This document shows, one piece after another, positions 25,693 to 35,468 of a DNA stretch of 54,507 nucleotides. The position numbers were made by a program, and so were the translations under genes. The notes under the pieces are model-generated. The model was not told the DNA's origin and searched no databases. It saw nothing but the letters and a program-made list of their open reading frames with translations. The stretch's first letter is position 1. Each line of letters starts with the position of its first letter. Origin of the DNA: NORP240 sp942492445 (lineage in GTDB: Bacteria; Pseudomonadota; Gammaproteobacteria; Pseudomonadales; Pseudohongiellaceae); assembly GCA_942492445.1 (NCBI GenBank), contig CALOEW010000077.1, positions 1 to 54,507 on the forward strand, read 5' to 3'.

Positions 25693-28398
25693 TCAGTTGG
25701 ACCCATCGACAGCCTGCAACAATATTTCCTGTGCACGTCGATAGCTCGGCGCGATTTCCAGGGCACTGAGAATATTGCGCCTCGCCTCAGCCCGCTGCCC
25801 ATTGCCGAGATAGGCCTCGGCCAGGTTTGTCTGCGCCTCGACCGGGTCGGTAATATCCAGCCTGGCAAGCACCTCGTACTCCGTCACTGCCAGCGCGGGG
25901 TCCCCGATCAGATCAGCATAGCGAGCCTTCAATTCGTGCACATCGATACGATAGGGGTCAATCTGCAATGCTCTGTCAAGGTAGTAGTCTGTCTGCTCCA
26001 CGTCCCCGTCCTGGATGGCCGCCTCTGCCAGGATCATCGCTGAGGCGTAATCATGTTGCTGATTTTCCAGAAGAATCCGCAGCTGTTCCAGTCGGGCCTG
26101 CCGGTCACCTTCCTGTTCGTAAATCTGCGCGAGAACCAGGGGTGGGCTCGGATACCCGGTGTAGCTGGGCAGAATTTCATGGGCGTCCTGCAAATGCTGC
26201 TTGGCCTCGGTAAAGTTTTCTTCCTTGAATAATACGATTCCCAGTTGCAGATGCGCCTGAAAATCACGTGGCTGCTCTTCGATACGTGCCCGCATATGCT
26301 GTTTCAGGGACATGTTGTTATAGAGCTCTGCAAGCACAGCACTGGAGTTTTCCCTGATGCCGTGGCCATGCCCTTCACCTTCATCCGGTTGATCCTCGGA
26401 GTGAACGTAGACGTCGATTTCCTCAACGCGGTCGACGACCCAGTCAGTAAAACCGTCATTGAAGCAGTCCAGGTCCTGTTCGAATACCTCCTGAAACATG
26501 GCTTCTTCCTCCTTGATTTCGCCATATTGCCTGACCAGCTCCACCAATTTCTCGAAGCCATGCACCTGGGTGATGTAATCCACTACCAGGTAGGACTGAA
26601 AGTACGCAAAACCTAGGTCGGCATTGCTCTGAGCACCGGTAAATCCAGCATTCAAATTGGCCACCGGCAGCAGTTTGTTGTCTTCCACCGCACGGACCAG
26701 ATCCAGTCCCTGGCGCCTCCCCCAGTAGGGTCTGCCCTCGCTTTCCTCCCACACCGAAATACCTTCAGACAGCCAGCGGGGCATGCGATTCTTTGTCATT
26801 TGCAGTGTGATCACATGCATGAATTCATGCCAGGCTATTTCCTGCCAATTGGCTGACAATGTGTCAGGGGAAATCAGGGTTATCACCTTGCCGAAACAGA
26901 TTCCCACCAGTGGGCCGATATCCGGCAGACCTACGGAACGCACGGCAAAATCTTCACTGTTTTCGAATACCTCGATCAGAACTGGACTCTCCGGCTCGAA
27001 GCCGTACTTGAGGGTCAGACTATCCCAGGCTTCTTCCAGCAATGGCCCCAGATATGGCCACAGTATATCCGCGTCGTTTTCACTCAGATGGACCTTGAAA
27101 TGTTCACTCTCACGTGTTTCGTAAGTGGCCAGGGTATCGAACACTTTCAGCATATTGGAGGCCATTACATTGAATGGATCGTTCTCGAAGCCAATCTCCA
27201 GGTTTGCCTTACCCTCTTCCTCCTCACCAAGTCGAACGAGGTTGCTGCCCAGCAAGGTATAGGCTGGCCAGTAGCCAGGCTCGGAGTCGATAGCCGCCCT
27301 GGCAAACTCTACCGCTTCGGTAAAACGATAGGCATTTCCAAATGCGTCGGCGATATTGCTCAGGAACTCGGGATTTCCGGGGCTGAAGCTCTCGACCCGG
27401 GCCAGCAGCTCCCGGTAATCATCCCGGCGCTCCATCAGCATGGCTTCCGCTGCCAGCGTGCTCAGGACCGGCAATGACTCGGGGTTGATCGCCAATGCCT
27501 GTTCCAGTGCCGAATGGGCTTCTTCCTTTCGATTGCTGCGCATCATACCGGTTGCGTAGGTCTGCAGCGCCTCAACGGAATTGGGATTAAGAGCCATAGC
27601 CCGCTGCAGCGCACGCTGATCGCCAACTGCTCGCGCCACACCTACCAGTGCCGGTATGTAACGGTTGTTGATCTCCAGTGCATCCCGATAGGACTGCTCT
27701 GCATCTGCGGCATTGTATTTCTCCAGGAACAAATCGCCCCACAGTACATGTGCTTCCAGATTGTTGGGGTTGGCCCGCACCGCTTCGCTGAACAGGCTGT
27801 TCGCTTCGTGAAATCGATTCAGCTTCCAGCTGGCCAGTGCCACCATGGCGACATCCTCGGAGGCAAAAACCAGCCCGTCGTTGTAGCGTTGGATGGCCGC
27901 TTCCAGATAGCCGGTCGCCTGAGCCTTCTGACCCACAAACTGGAGCAGGCTGCCATATTGAACCACTGACCTTACCGGAGCTCCCTGTGGATCACTGTCC
28001 ACCACCGACGACAGGATTTCCCGTGCTTCCCCGGAGAGTCCGACTGCGCGCTTCATTTCCGCCAGTTGTGTACTGACCAGTGGAAAATCCGCATAACTTC
28101 CGCCATCTATAAGTTCCTCACAGACTGCAATCGCCTCGTCGTAGCGCCCCAGCATGGCATAGGAGCGGCTGGCTCCCACCACTCCCTCGTTGCGATCCAG
28201 CCCATCGGCGCTCTTGAAGACATCGATTGCCGCCACGAAGGAACCGGACTGATAGAGTTGCTCGCCACGAAAAAGCGGTGATTCACCGACATCGTCGGCA
28301 CTATCCTGGGCAACGGCGGCAAGGCCGAATGGCAGCAACAGGGCTAATGCCGTACATTGAAACAGTGTAACCAGTCGTCTAGTTCTGAAGTAATTCAT
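25693..28398 (-). CDS. exported TPR protein with a gluzincin-type metallopeptidase domain
   Basis: I choose ATG 28398 because AGGACAGTATC precedes it and the product then opens with a signal peptide ending LAAVAQDS. The 901-residue protein is a chain of tetratricopeptide repeats (about 35-420 and 690-890) flanking a peptidase domain. The zinc motif is H-E-F-M-H near residue 523 in 'EIAWHEFMHVITLQM', with the third ligand in 'RWLSEGISVWEES', as in MA-clan 'peptidase MA-like' proteins. All ligands are present, so it should be catalytic. The gene overlaps the C13-like gene by 20 bp. Partners are likely bound by the TPR arms in the periplasm. Confidence 0.85.
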   Translation of the reverse strand: MNYFRTRRLVTLFQCTALALLLPFGLAAVAQDSADDVGESPLFRGEQLYQSGSFVAAIDVFKSADGLDRNEGVVGASRSYAMLGRYDEAIAVCEELIDGGSYADFPLVSTQLAEMKRAVGLSGEAREILSSVVDSDPQGAPVRSVVQYGSLLQFVGQKAQATGYLEAAIQRYNDGLVFASEDVAMVALASWKLNRFHEANSLFSEAVRANPNNLEAHVLWGDLFLEKYNAADAEQSYRDALEINNRYIPALVGVARAVGDQRALQRAMALNPNSVEALQTYATGMMRSNRKEEAHSALEQALAINPESLPVLSTLAAEAMLMERRDDYRELLARVESFSPGNPEFLSNIADAFGNAYRFTEAVEFARAAIDSEPGYWPAYTLLGSNLVRLGEEEEGKANLEIGFENDPFNVMASNMLKVFDTLATYETRESEHFKVHLSENDADILWPYLGPLLEEAWDSLTLKYGFEPESPVLIEVFENSEDFAVRSVGLPDIGPLVGICFGKVITLISPDTLSANWQEIAWHEFMHVITLQMTKNRMPRWLSEGISVWEESEGRPYWGRRQGLDLVRAVEDNKLLPVANLNAGFTGAQSNADLGFAYFQSYLVVDYITQVHGFEKLVELVRQYGEIKEEEAMFQEVFEQDLDCFNDGFTDWVVDRVEEIDVYVHSEDQPDEGEGHGHGIRENSSAVLAELYNNMSLKQHMRARIEEQPRDFQAHLQLGIVLFKEENFTEAKQHLQDAHEILPSYTGYPSPPLVLAQIYEQEGDRQARLEQLRILLENQQHDYASAMILAEAAIQDGDVEQTDYYLDRALQIDPYRIDVHELKARYADLIGDPALAVTEYEVLARLDITDPVEAQTNLAEAYLGNGQRAEARRNILSALEIAPSYRRAQEILLQAVDGSN

Positions 28399-29476
28399 GA
28401 TACTGTCCTGTGGTTCTAGCCAAATCAATTAACAGCGTTTCCATCTGTGTCCAATAGTCGTCTTCGAGAAAATCCGCCTTGCGACCACGCAACAGGAATA
28501 CCTGGCGCTCCAGTTCCTGGACCCTGGCCTTCAGTGCCAGAGCTTCCGGTGGCAGGTTCCCGTCGTCTGCAGACAGTATGTCGATGTAGGCGATTTCCGC
28601 CAACCGCCCATCATCCTCGGCTGCATTCGGATCAAGAGTGAACAGTGCATCACCGTTGTCGTCCAGACTGGCATGCTCGGATGCCAGCCGGCCCTGCTCC
28701 TCATACCAGGCGTCCACACTCTGCCTGGCGTAGTTAAATGCCTCCAGCATTGACACCCGGTTGTTCTTGTCCAGGTCGCCGTTGCGCTGTTCGAGTGCCT
28801 CGATAAAGTAACCGGAAAAAATCGGATCGAATTTTTCCGCCGGTGACCGGGTGGCCGATATCACTACCCGGCCCTCGCCGGAAAGCGACGTGGAAAACCC
28901 GTAACTTGCACTGGTGGTATTGACTATCACAAGATCCTGTTCGTCAAATTCATCCAGCAAGGAGGCAAATTCACCTCCGGTTATATCAGGACCGACGATA
29001 TTGAACTTTGCTTCCTCGTCTCTGCCTGTTCCATGCCCTATCAGGAAAATCGAAATCTGGTCACCATCCTTCACCTTTCCGGCCAGGGCTGCCAGTTGGG
29101 CTGCAATCGATTCCCGATCGCAGGCGCCATCAATTCGGGAATTGTCCGGGTAGGAATCTTTGCCGCTATCCATCAGCAGCGTAATTGTGTCGGAACTGTA
29201 CCCATAGTCCCGTATCAGGATATCGTGCAGGGAAAAAGACCACTGCCTGAACCTGGCGACAGTTTCATCTCCAACCGATGGACCGGTCAATATGACCGCG
29301 TACTTGCTGACATCCGGGCGGTCAATGAAGTAATTTCCAGGCTCAAGCTGGAAACTTGTGGAACTTTGAGCCACAGCCGTCGGCCCCCACAGGGTCGCGA
29401 CCGTTGCTGTCAGAGCCCCCAGGAGGGCGGCCCGGACACGTCGGAGACAGGCAGGATAATTTCTACTGTATTTCAC
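28379..29476 (-). CDS. exported legumain (C13)/caspase-like protein lacking the catalytic Cys
   Basis: The start is GTG 29476, which overlaps the VWA gene's stop by three bases and has AAGGGG upstream. The 365-residue product has a signal peptide ending TAVAQ. The caspase/legumain-type core shows 'KYAVILTGPS', the catalytic-His strand 'QISIFLIGHGTG' (His148) and the next strand 'DLVIVNTTSASYGF', where active enzymes have D/E-x-C-x-S-G. Here that position is Thr/Ser, so it is probably not a cysteine protease. A canonical 12-residue EF-hand loop, DLDKNNRVSMLE, spans 234-245, and 'DDNGD' follows. A coiled-coil-like C-terminus begins near 318. It may bind calcium and act as a scaffold or pseudo-protease. 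Confidence 0.75.
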   Translation of the reverse strand: MKYSRNYPACLRRVRAALLGALTATVATLWGPTAVAQSSTSFQLEPGNYFIDRPDVSKYAVILTGPSVGDETVARFRQWSFSLHDILIRDYGYSSDTITLLMDSGKDSYPDNSRIDGACDRESIAAQLAALAGKVKDGDQISIFLIGHGTGRDEEAKFNIVGPDITGGEFASLLDEFDEQDLVIVNTTSASYGFSTSLSGEGRVVISATRSPAEKFDPIFSGYFIEALEQRNGDLDKNNRVSMLEAFNYARQSVDAWYEEQGRLASEHASLDDNGDALFTLDPNAAEDDGRLAEIAYIDILSADDGNLPPEALALKARVQELERQVFLLRGRKADFLEDDYWTQMETLLIDLARTTGQYHELLQN

Positions 29477-31773
29477 GATAACCCCTTCATTCGCCTGGCA
29501 ATCCAGTCGATAGACAACAGCGAGATCAGTAACGCCAGCAACCACGGACGGTCCCAGAGATCTTCCTGAATCTCGCGTGAGTAGGCATTCGGAATGTATT
29601 CAATCTCGTTCAGAAGATTTCGGGCCTGCGGGAAATCATAGTAAGTACCGCCGCTGGCAGCGGCCAACCGCTGTAACAGGCCGACATCTTTATTGGCATT
29701 GGAATACTCACGCAGCGAAGGCGTAACAACGAAAGCGGAATGTTTCTCGGAATTATCCACCGCCACGTCACCGGCGGCGCTGGTAACGTCCACGAGCACT
29801 TCGTGTACACCTTCGTTCTCAACAACGAAGTCGACCCGGTAGACACCGTCTTCCTCAATATCCCATTCCATGGGTATATCGCGAACCTGCCCCTGAGGAT
29901 CCACCAGCTGCATCCACAGGGTAGCATCGTTGTCAGGTTCGTAGTCGTCACCCAGCACGATGGCCGAAACTCTGACCTGGTCACCTACATTATAGAATTC
30001 TCGATCAAAATCTATGGTTATCCGTTCCGGCGCAGAAACTGTCAGCCAACGCAGAATCTGTCGCCATAAAGTCTCGTGAGACTGGTCCTCGGAATGCATC
30101 ATCATCTGCCAGCGCCAGGTACTGGCAGTATTAATGGACATACTTCGACCACTGCCGTAGCGTTGCGAGGCAATGACCGGCAGTGGTTGATTCTGAAATT
30201 GCAGAATGGGATGTTCCAGCAACACTGTCGCGCCGGGCTTGGCCCGCCCGGTGACATGTACACCCTGCAATTCCGGCAACTCCTGCCACAGACGTCGGTT
30301 CTCGGCATCATCACTGGACAGCCTGAGCAGAGGAGAAAATTCACCATTGCGGGTAAGGCGCGGAAAGAAAAGCTCACCAGTTGGATGGTCGCCACGCCGG
30401 ATCCCCCCCCGCAGATGAGAGGGCAGAAAATTTTCCTCCACAATGGTGACAGGAAGGATATCCGCGATCGGGGTTCCCAGATAACCTTCATCCACCATGC
30501 CGCTTATAAGGAATCCACCTCCTCGCTCGGCAACAAAATCCTCGATCATCTGCAACTGGTCTGCGTTGAAGAAACTGGCCTCGATATCGCCAAGAATGAT
30601 GGCTTCATAAAGAAACAGTTCCTCCCGGGTTCGTGGGAACCCGGAACTGAGCTCAGTGGCTGACTCGATACCCTGGCGGTAGAATTTTTCCGGCCCGGTC
30701 TGCAGATACGTGGCCAGACGCAACGAACTGTCACCCTGCGTTGCTCGGCGGATGAATTTGTACTCATTGCGGGGATGCCCCTCAATGTAGAGAATGTCCA
30801 GAGCGGGCTTTTCACTGTTATCCACCAGGAACTGATAGCGGTTGTTTTCAGGAATTATCTCGCCCTCCTGAAGTGCCACCTGCAGCTCGTAAACGATTTC
30901 CTCGCGCCGTTCCGGGGTAAGCTGTAGATCGTAACGGCGAGTGACCCCCTCCTCCCCCAGTGTGATAGTGTCGCTGACTACCGCGGTGTCCCCGTCAAGT
31001 ATCGAAACTTCCACCAGTTCGCCCTGGTAGCCCTGATGGTTGATGGCCACCTGAACGTCAAAGACGGATCCTTCCAATACGGTTTTGGCACTGCTCACAG
31101 TCACTATGCCGATATCCTGGGGAATGTTCTCCTGTCCCAGGCCGACCGTGAACACCGGCACCTGCCGGGAACCCAGGGATTCCGCCATAGCGAGGGGATT
31201 GGAGTCGGTGTTGTCGGCCCCGTCAGTAACCAGGACGATCCCGGCCAGGGGTAATCCGTTCAACTGGTCATCAACATACTGCAGCGCCTGTTCCAGCGAG
31301 GAAGCATTACCATTGCCCAACAGGTCCGACGCAGTTGCGATTCTGCGGGTTTCCTTGTCAAAGCGGAACGTCCGCACCTGAAACGTCTCCGCCAGTTGTT
31401 CCAGGAAACCCTCCTCGAACAGCAAATTGCTGGTGGCAGCCGCACGTGTCTGCCCATTCTGGTCCGTCACCTGCATGCTTTCGGAATCGTCAATCAGAAC
31501 GCCGAGATAAGTTTCCTGGGGTGTTACCTGTGTTGTCGTGATAACCGGTCGCAGCAGGCAAAGCAACAACAACACCAGTACCATGGATCTCAGGCCAATG
31601 AAAAACGCTTTCCATGCAGTGCCTATCGGGCGCGTAGTTTTTCGATACGTGAACCAGACCAGCGCGACCAATAACGCTACGATCAATAGGAAAACCGGAA
31701 GGCTGACTCCGTAAGCAAACGAGAATCGTCCCTCTTCTATGGCTTGTAACAGGTTTGGATTAATAAACTGCAT
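29473..31773 (-). CDS. membrane VWA protein with a glutamine-amidotransferase-like domain
   Basis: The 766-residue protein has two N-terminal helices (about 22-43 and 57-77). A VWA domain follows with the metal site D-D-S-E-S in 'LGVLIDDSESMQVTDQNG' and 'VLVTDGADNTDSN'. An immunoglobulin-like segment precedes a class I glutamine-amidotransferase-like domain ('ALDILYIEGHPRNEYKFIRR', 'FLYEAIILGDIEASFF', 'ERGGGFLISGMVDEGYL') that lacks an obvious catalytic Cys, and another helix anchors the end. Such proteins sit in MoxR operons as large membrane partners. It shares one base with the DUF4175 gene stop and overlaps the next start, so all three are coupled. Confidence 0.85.
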   Translation of the reverse strand: MQFINPNLLQAIEEGRFSFAYGVSLPVFLLIVALLVALVWFTYRKTTRPIGTAWKAFFIGLRSMVLVLLLLCLLRPVITTTQVTPQETYLGVLIDDSESMQVTDQNGQTRAAATSNLLFEEGFLEQLAETFQVRTFRFDKETRRIATASDLLGNGNASSLEQALQYVDDQLNGLPLAGIVLVTDGADNTDSNPLAMAESLGSRQVPVFTVGLGQENIPQDIGIVTVSSAKTVLEGSVFDVQVAINHQGYQGELVEVSILDGDTAVVSDTITLGEEGVTRRYDLQLTPERREEIVYELQVALQEGEIIPENNRYQFLVDNSEKPALDILYIEGHPRNEYKFIRRATQGDSSLRLATYLQTGPEKFYRQGIESATELSSGFPRTREELFLYEAIILGDIEASFFNADQLQMIEDFVAERGGGFLISGMVDEGYLGTPIADILPVTIVEENFLPSHLRGGIRRGDHPTGELFFPRLTRNGEFSPLLRLSSDDAENRRLWQELPELQGVHVTGRAKPGATVLLEHPILQFQNQPLPVIASQRYGSGRSMSINTASTWRWQMMMHSEDQSHETLWRQILRWLTVSAPERITIDFDREFYNVGDQVRVSAIVLGDDYEPDNDATLWMQLVDPQGQVRDIPMEWDIEEDGVYRVDFVVENEGVHEVLVDVTSAAGDVAVDNSEKHSAFVVTPSLREYSNANKDVGLLQRLAAASGGTYYDFPQARNLLNEIEYIPNAYSREIQEDLWDRPWLLALLISLLSIDWIARRMKGLS

Positions 31774-34700
31774 TACTGCCGAGCCGAATTCGCCGCCCCC
31801 TGGTTTTCCGACAATACCCGATAGTACTCCTGTACCAGATCTCGGTATTCTTCCGGAATATCTTCGTCCATGGCCGCATACAATTTGTTATTGATATTGT
31901 CCAGCTCGGCCTGGGCCCGCAACTGGCCCTCCAGCTCGATGACAGGTTCGAGCAGTTGCCGGAAAAGTTCCGGCTGATTCAGAAAATCCTCGATATCCTG
32001 CTGCGTCAGCTGCTGCCGGATCGACCTGGCATTGCCGATCGGAGAATTATTACCGCTGGTATCGATCACTCCGCCCCCGAGCCGATCAGTGTTGGCATCA
32101 CCACCTCTGGCACCGCTGGCTTGTCGGTCACCCGATTGTGCGCCGCCGCCCTGCTGACTGCTTGCCTGTTGGTTGCCCCCAGGCTGTTGGCCACCGGGCT
32201 GCTGACCCGGTTGCCTGCCTCCGGGCTGTTGAGCGCCACCCCCCTGGCCCTGCTGCTGTAGCTGACGGGTGAGCTGTTGGGCAAGCTGCTGGCTGCGTTG
32301 CAGCTGTTCGCGCATTTCCCTTACCGAAGGGGCATTACCCGATTGCTCACTTTCATTAAAAGCCTGGGCCTGCTGCTGCAATTGCGTGACCCGCTCCGCC
32401 AATTCGGCGGCATCCCTCGCTGCCTGCTGAATCTGGTCGGATTGAGAACCCTGCTGCCCCGGATCCAGCGCCATCAGCGTGCCGCTCAGATCGGCCAGCT
32501 GATCCTCAATCTCCTGCTCGATGTCCACCGCGAGATTGACCATGCCGTTCCGCAGAACTCTGTTGCTGGTCTGCATCTGCTCACGGATTGGCCGCAGCTC
32601 CCGACTGGCCTCCTGAGCCTGGGACATCAGGCGCTGGTCTTCGTTGTCGCCGCGGGCGATGATTGCCCGCAACATTTCGTCGATTTCCGTCAGATCGCGT
32701 TGTTGGCGCTGTTGACTCTCCACGAGAGACTGAAGGCTTTCATCGTTGCGCACCGACTGCCGGGTCTGTCCAAGACCCTGCTGCCGGCTTGTTTCCTGTA
32801 GCTGCTCCTGTAACTGTCTCTGCTGTTGTAACAGTTGCTGGCCTCGCCTGCCGATATTCTGGGCCAGCTGGTTAACCGAACTCTCCGCCTGGTCATTCAT
32901 GGCCTGTTGTTGCTCGCGAAGGTTTTCCAGGGCCTTCTGACTGAGCGCGGAAGCAATTGACGCATCGCCACTTTCAGCTGCCTGACGCATCTGCTCTGCT
33001 GCCTGCTGCAACGGATTCTGTGGCTGCTGGCCCTGTTGTGCACTGCCGCTGCTGGAAGACGAGCTGCTTCCGGACTGCTGTTGTGACTGCTGTTGCGATT
33101 GAGGAGACCCGGATTGGGACTGTTGCGAACGTGACAGCTGCTGGGACAACTGCGCCACTTCCCGGCTCAACTGCTCCTGTTGACGCATCAGCCTTTCGAG
33201 TTCGCGTCGTTTCTGCTCTTCGGTCATCTGCTCCTCCCGTCGCGCCAGGTTGCGTTGCGCCCGGGTCAGTCCTTCCTGGCGGCGCGCCAGTTCTTCCAGC
33301 TTGTTGGCTTCCTCACTGTCCTGTTGCCGGTTGCCCCCGGCACTCTGAGGTGTTTCGTAGCGATTCTCCAGTCGCCCCAGCTCCATTTCGAAAAGTTCCC
33401 GCAGGTCTTCCCGCTCCTGCTGTGCGGCACCGCCACCGCCTCCGCCGCCACCCTGCTGCATACTTATCTGAGTGCGATTGATATTCGCCTCTGCTCGGAG
33501 CAGGTATTGCAGTGCGGCCTGTTCCGGAGTCAATGCGCTGGTGACCTGCTGCTGGTCAAGTTCGATCGCCGCCAGATTCATCTGCTCGATGGCCAGCGAG
33601 AGGTTCTCCACTGCCTGGTCGTAGGTGTCGTCGGAAAAGTTGAGCCGCTCAGAAAGCCGGTCGATTGACATTCTGGCTCGTTCGGTTGCCTCCCGCTGCG
33701 ATTCAGCGATGATCTCCGAGTCCACCTGAAATTCGTCGGAGGTTACCTGGTCCTGACGATTACGTAGTTTCCATGTTGCAGCGATCACGTCCTTCTGAAT
33801 GCGGACCAGAGCGCTGCTGTCACCTCCCTGCTGGCCGCCGCCACCGCCGCCACCTCCACCGCCTCCGCCGCGGCGGAATTCCTGATCGGTGGGAATGACT
33901 TCCAGAAAGTAGATATCGGACACAACCTCTGCCGGGCCCTCCAGGGAGTTGTTGTCGGCCATGGTGAGGTAATAGGAAACAAAGTCGCCTGGCTCCACCT
34001 GAAGATCTTCCAGATAAATCAACTCGGAACCGGAGACCGAACGCGGATTGGCTGCGCTCAGAAAGTCAACCGACCGCTCATCCTTACCGATCACGCTGTA
34101 ATGCAGACTGAACTGGCTGATTCCGTAATCGTCATTGGCGTCCACCTCGATAGCCACCTCTTCCAGCGGCATAACCTCCTGGTCGGTGCCCGGGCGTTTC
34201 AGTACCAGTTCCGGCGGGGTGTCCTCTATGGCCCGTATGTAATAGTCCAGCGGATTCTGCGTTTCCAGCTGCTCGAAATCCCGGGCCACGACCCGGTATA
34301 CAGCATCGGCTGTGACCGTGAACCGTGCCTGGCCGGTACTGCCGTCAATACTCAGCGGGATGGTTTCGTACTCGACAACCTCTTCCCCATCCTCGTTGTA
34401 CGAGGGCTGAAACTCGAGCGCAGCCTCCACGATGGGCTTGTTGAAGGAAATGTTCAGCTCCACTGCGGTTCCCTCCGGCACCACCATGTCGCCGCTGTCT
34501 TCCTCGAGATTGTCTTCCAACCCGGTGTAGAGGGGATAGTCGTAAGCTATGTCAATCTGCTCCACCTGGGGCAGGTCAAAAAGGTCTATCTGATACTGCG
34601 GTGAGTTATATTCTGCCGCTTCGGTGAATGTCACGTAATAGGTGGTGTCCTCCTCCAGAGCCGGAATGTAATAACTGTACGTGGCGCTGTCACTGCCACT

Positions 34701-35468
34701 GCCGTCTCGGGACATGGCGAAATTGCGCCAGTTGACGTTGTCGTCCTGAAGCCGGAGAGTGACATCCGCAGGAATGGCGTTATTGACACGGGCGATAATG
34801 GTGACACTGCTGCCCCGCTGCAGCTCCAGATTTCCGGGTTCGAGTACAATTTCTATCGGGGCCCGGGGAATTTCAACGATCGGTTGCGGTATTTCGATAG
34901 CAAACGGCCACGCCAGTCTGCTGCCGGCGTTCGACAGCGTTTCCGACAAGGCGAACAGTGCGCCCAGCGCTATCACGACGGCTGCAGCCCCGGTCAGGCT
35001 GAACAACGACTGACGGGCCGGGATAACCGCCTCAACGTGCTTCTCCTGCTGCTGCACATGATCCTGGGCATCAAGCCACAATTGCTGGATAAACTGGTAG
35101 GAAACGCCCGCCCGGCCATGGATCAGTTCATCGTCGCTGAATTCCAGTGACGTCAGCAGGCGCTGTTCCAGGTCCGGAATGCGCGCTTCCACGTAGCGGG
35201 CCAGGTTGCGGTCGTCTGTCCGGCCGTGGCGCAGAACCTGCACCAGTGCCAACCCGATTGCCACTACTCCGAGGATGGTCAGCCCAAACAGGAAGATACT
35301 GCCATTACGACCCGGATCCAGCCAGACCGCGACTCCCGTCATCAGCAGTACCAGCGCCGACACTGCGATCACCGCCAGGCTCAGATATTTGACCGCAAAC
35401 AGCAGACTGTGCCGACGGCGGATTTTCTTGAGGGTCAATCGCAATGTGGAGAATGTTGAGGTCGACAT
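31773..35468 (-). CDS. very large DUF4175-like membrane protein with Gln/Gly-rich stalk
   Basis: The 1231-residue protein has three N-terminal helices (about 26-50, 57-80 and 155-175) and beta-rich, immunoglobulin-like segments to about 530. A pure Gly run (around 535-550) and another Gly run (about 675) follow. Then comes a long Gln/Arg/Glu-rich helical region (about 690-1120) with predicted coiled coil, including 'QQSQQQSGSSSSSSSGSAQQ'. This is the DUF4175 plan, where a membrane-anchored head carries a long Q-rich coiled-coil tail. It is the first gene of the operon, and its promoter must lie in 35469-35700. It could be a tether or ruler across the periplasm. Confidence 0.8.
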   Translation of the reverse strand: MSTSTFSTLRLTLKKIRRRHSLLFAVKYLSLAVIAVSALVLLMTGVAVWLDPGRNGSIFLFGLTILGVVAIGLALVQVLRHGRTDDRNLARYVEARIPDLEQRLLTSLEFSDDELIHGRAGVSYQFIQQLWLDAQDHVQQQEKHVEAVIPARQSLFSLTGAAAVVIALGALFALSETLSNAGSRLAWPFAIEIPQPIVEIPRAPIEIVLEPGNLELQRGSSVTIIARVNNAIPADVTLRLQDDNVNWRNFAMSRDGSGSDSATYSYYIPALEEDTTYYVTFTEAAEYNSPQYQIDLFDLPQVEQIDIAYDYPLYTGLEDNLEEDSGDMVVPEGTAVELNISFNKPIVEAALEFQPSYNEDGEEVVEYETIPLSIDGSTGQARFTVTADAVYRVVARDFEQLETQNPLDYYIRAIEDTPPELVLKRPGTDQEVMPLEEVAIEVDANDDYGISQFSLHYSVIGKDERSVDFLSAANPRSVSGSELIYLEDLQVEPGDFVSYYLTMADNNSLEGPAEVVSDIYFLEVIPTDQEFRRGGGGGGGGGGGGQQGGDSSALVRIQKDVIAATWKLRNRQDQVTSDEFQVDSEIIAESQREATERARMSIDRLSERLNFSDDTYDQAVENLSLAIEQMNLAAIELDQQQVTSALTPEQAALQYLLRAEANINRTQISMQQGGGGGGGGAAQQEREDLRELFEMELGRLENRYETPQSAGGNRQQDSEEANKLEELARRQEGLTRAQRNLARREEQMTEEQKRRELERLMRQQEQLSREVAQLSQQLSRSQQSQSGSPQSQQQSQQQSGSSSSSSSGSAQQGQQPQNPLQQAAEQMRQAAESGDASIASALSQKALENLREQQQAMNDQAESSVNQLAQNIGRRGQQLLQQQRQLQEQLQETSRQQGLGQTRQSVRNDESLQSLVESQQRQQRDLTEIDEMLRAIIARGDNEDQRLMSQAQEASRELRPIREQMQTSNRVLRNGMVNLAVDIEQEIEDQLADLSGTLMALDPGQQGSQSDQIQQAARDAAELAERVTQLQQQAQAFNESEQSGNAPSVREMREQLQRSQQLAQQLTRQLQQQGQGGGAQQPGGRQPGQQPGGQQPGGNQQASSQQGGGAQSGDRQASGARGGDANTDRLGGGVIDTSGNNSPIGNARSIRQQLTQQDIEDFLNQPELFRQLLEPVIELEGQLRAQAELDNINNKLYAAMDEDIPEEYRDLVQEYYRVLSENQGAANSARQ

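Noticed and set aside
33820..33880. Gly run in the DUF4175 protein as an assembly artefact
   Set aside because: Codons vary within the run and the frame is intact over 1231 residues, so it is real low-complexity sequence.
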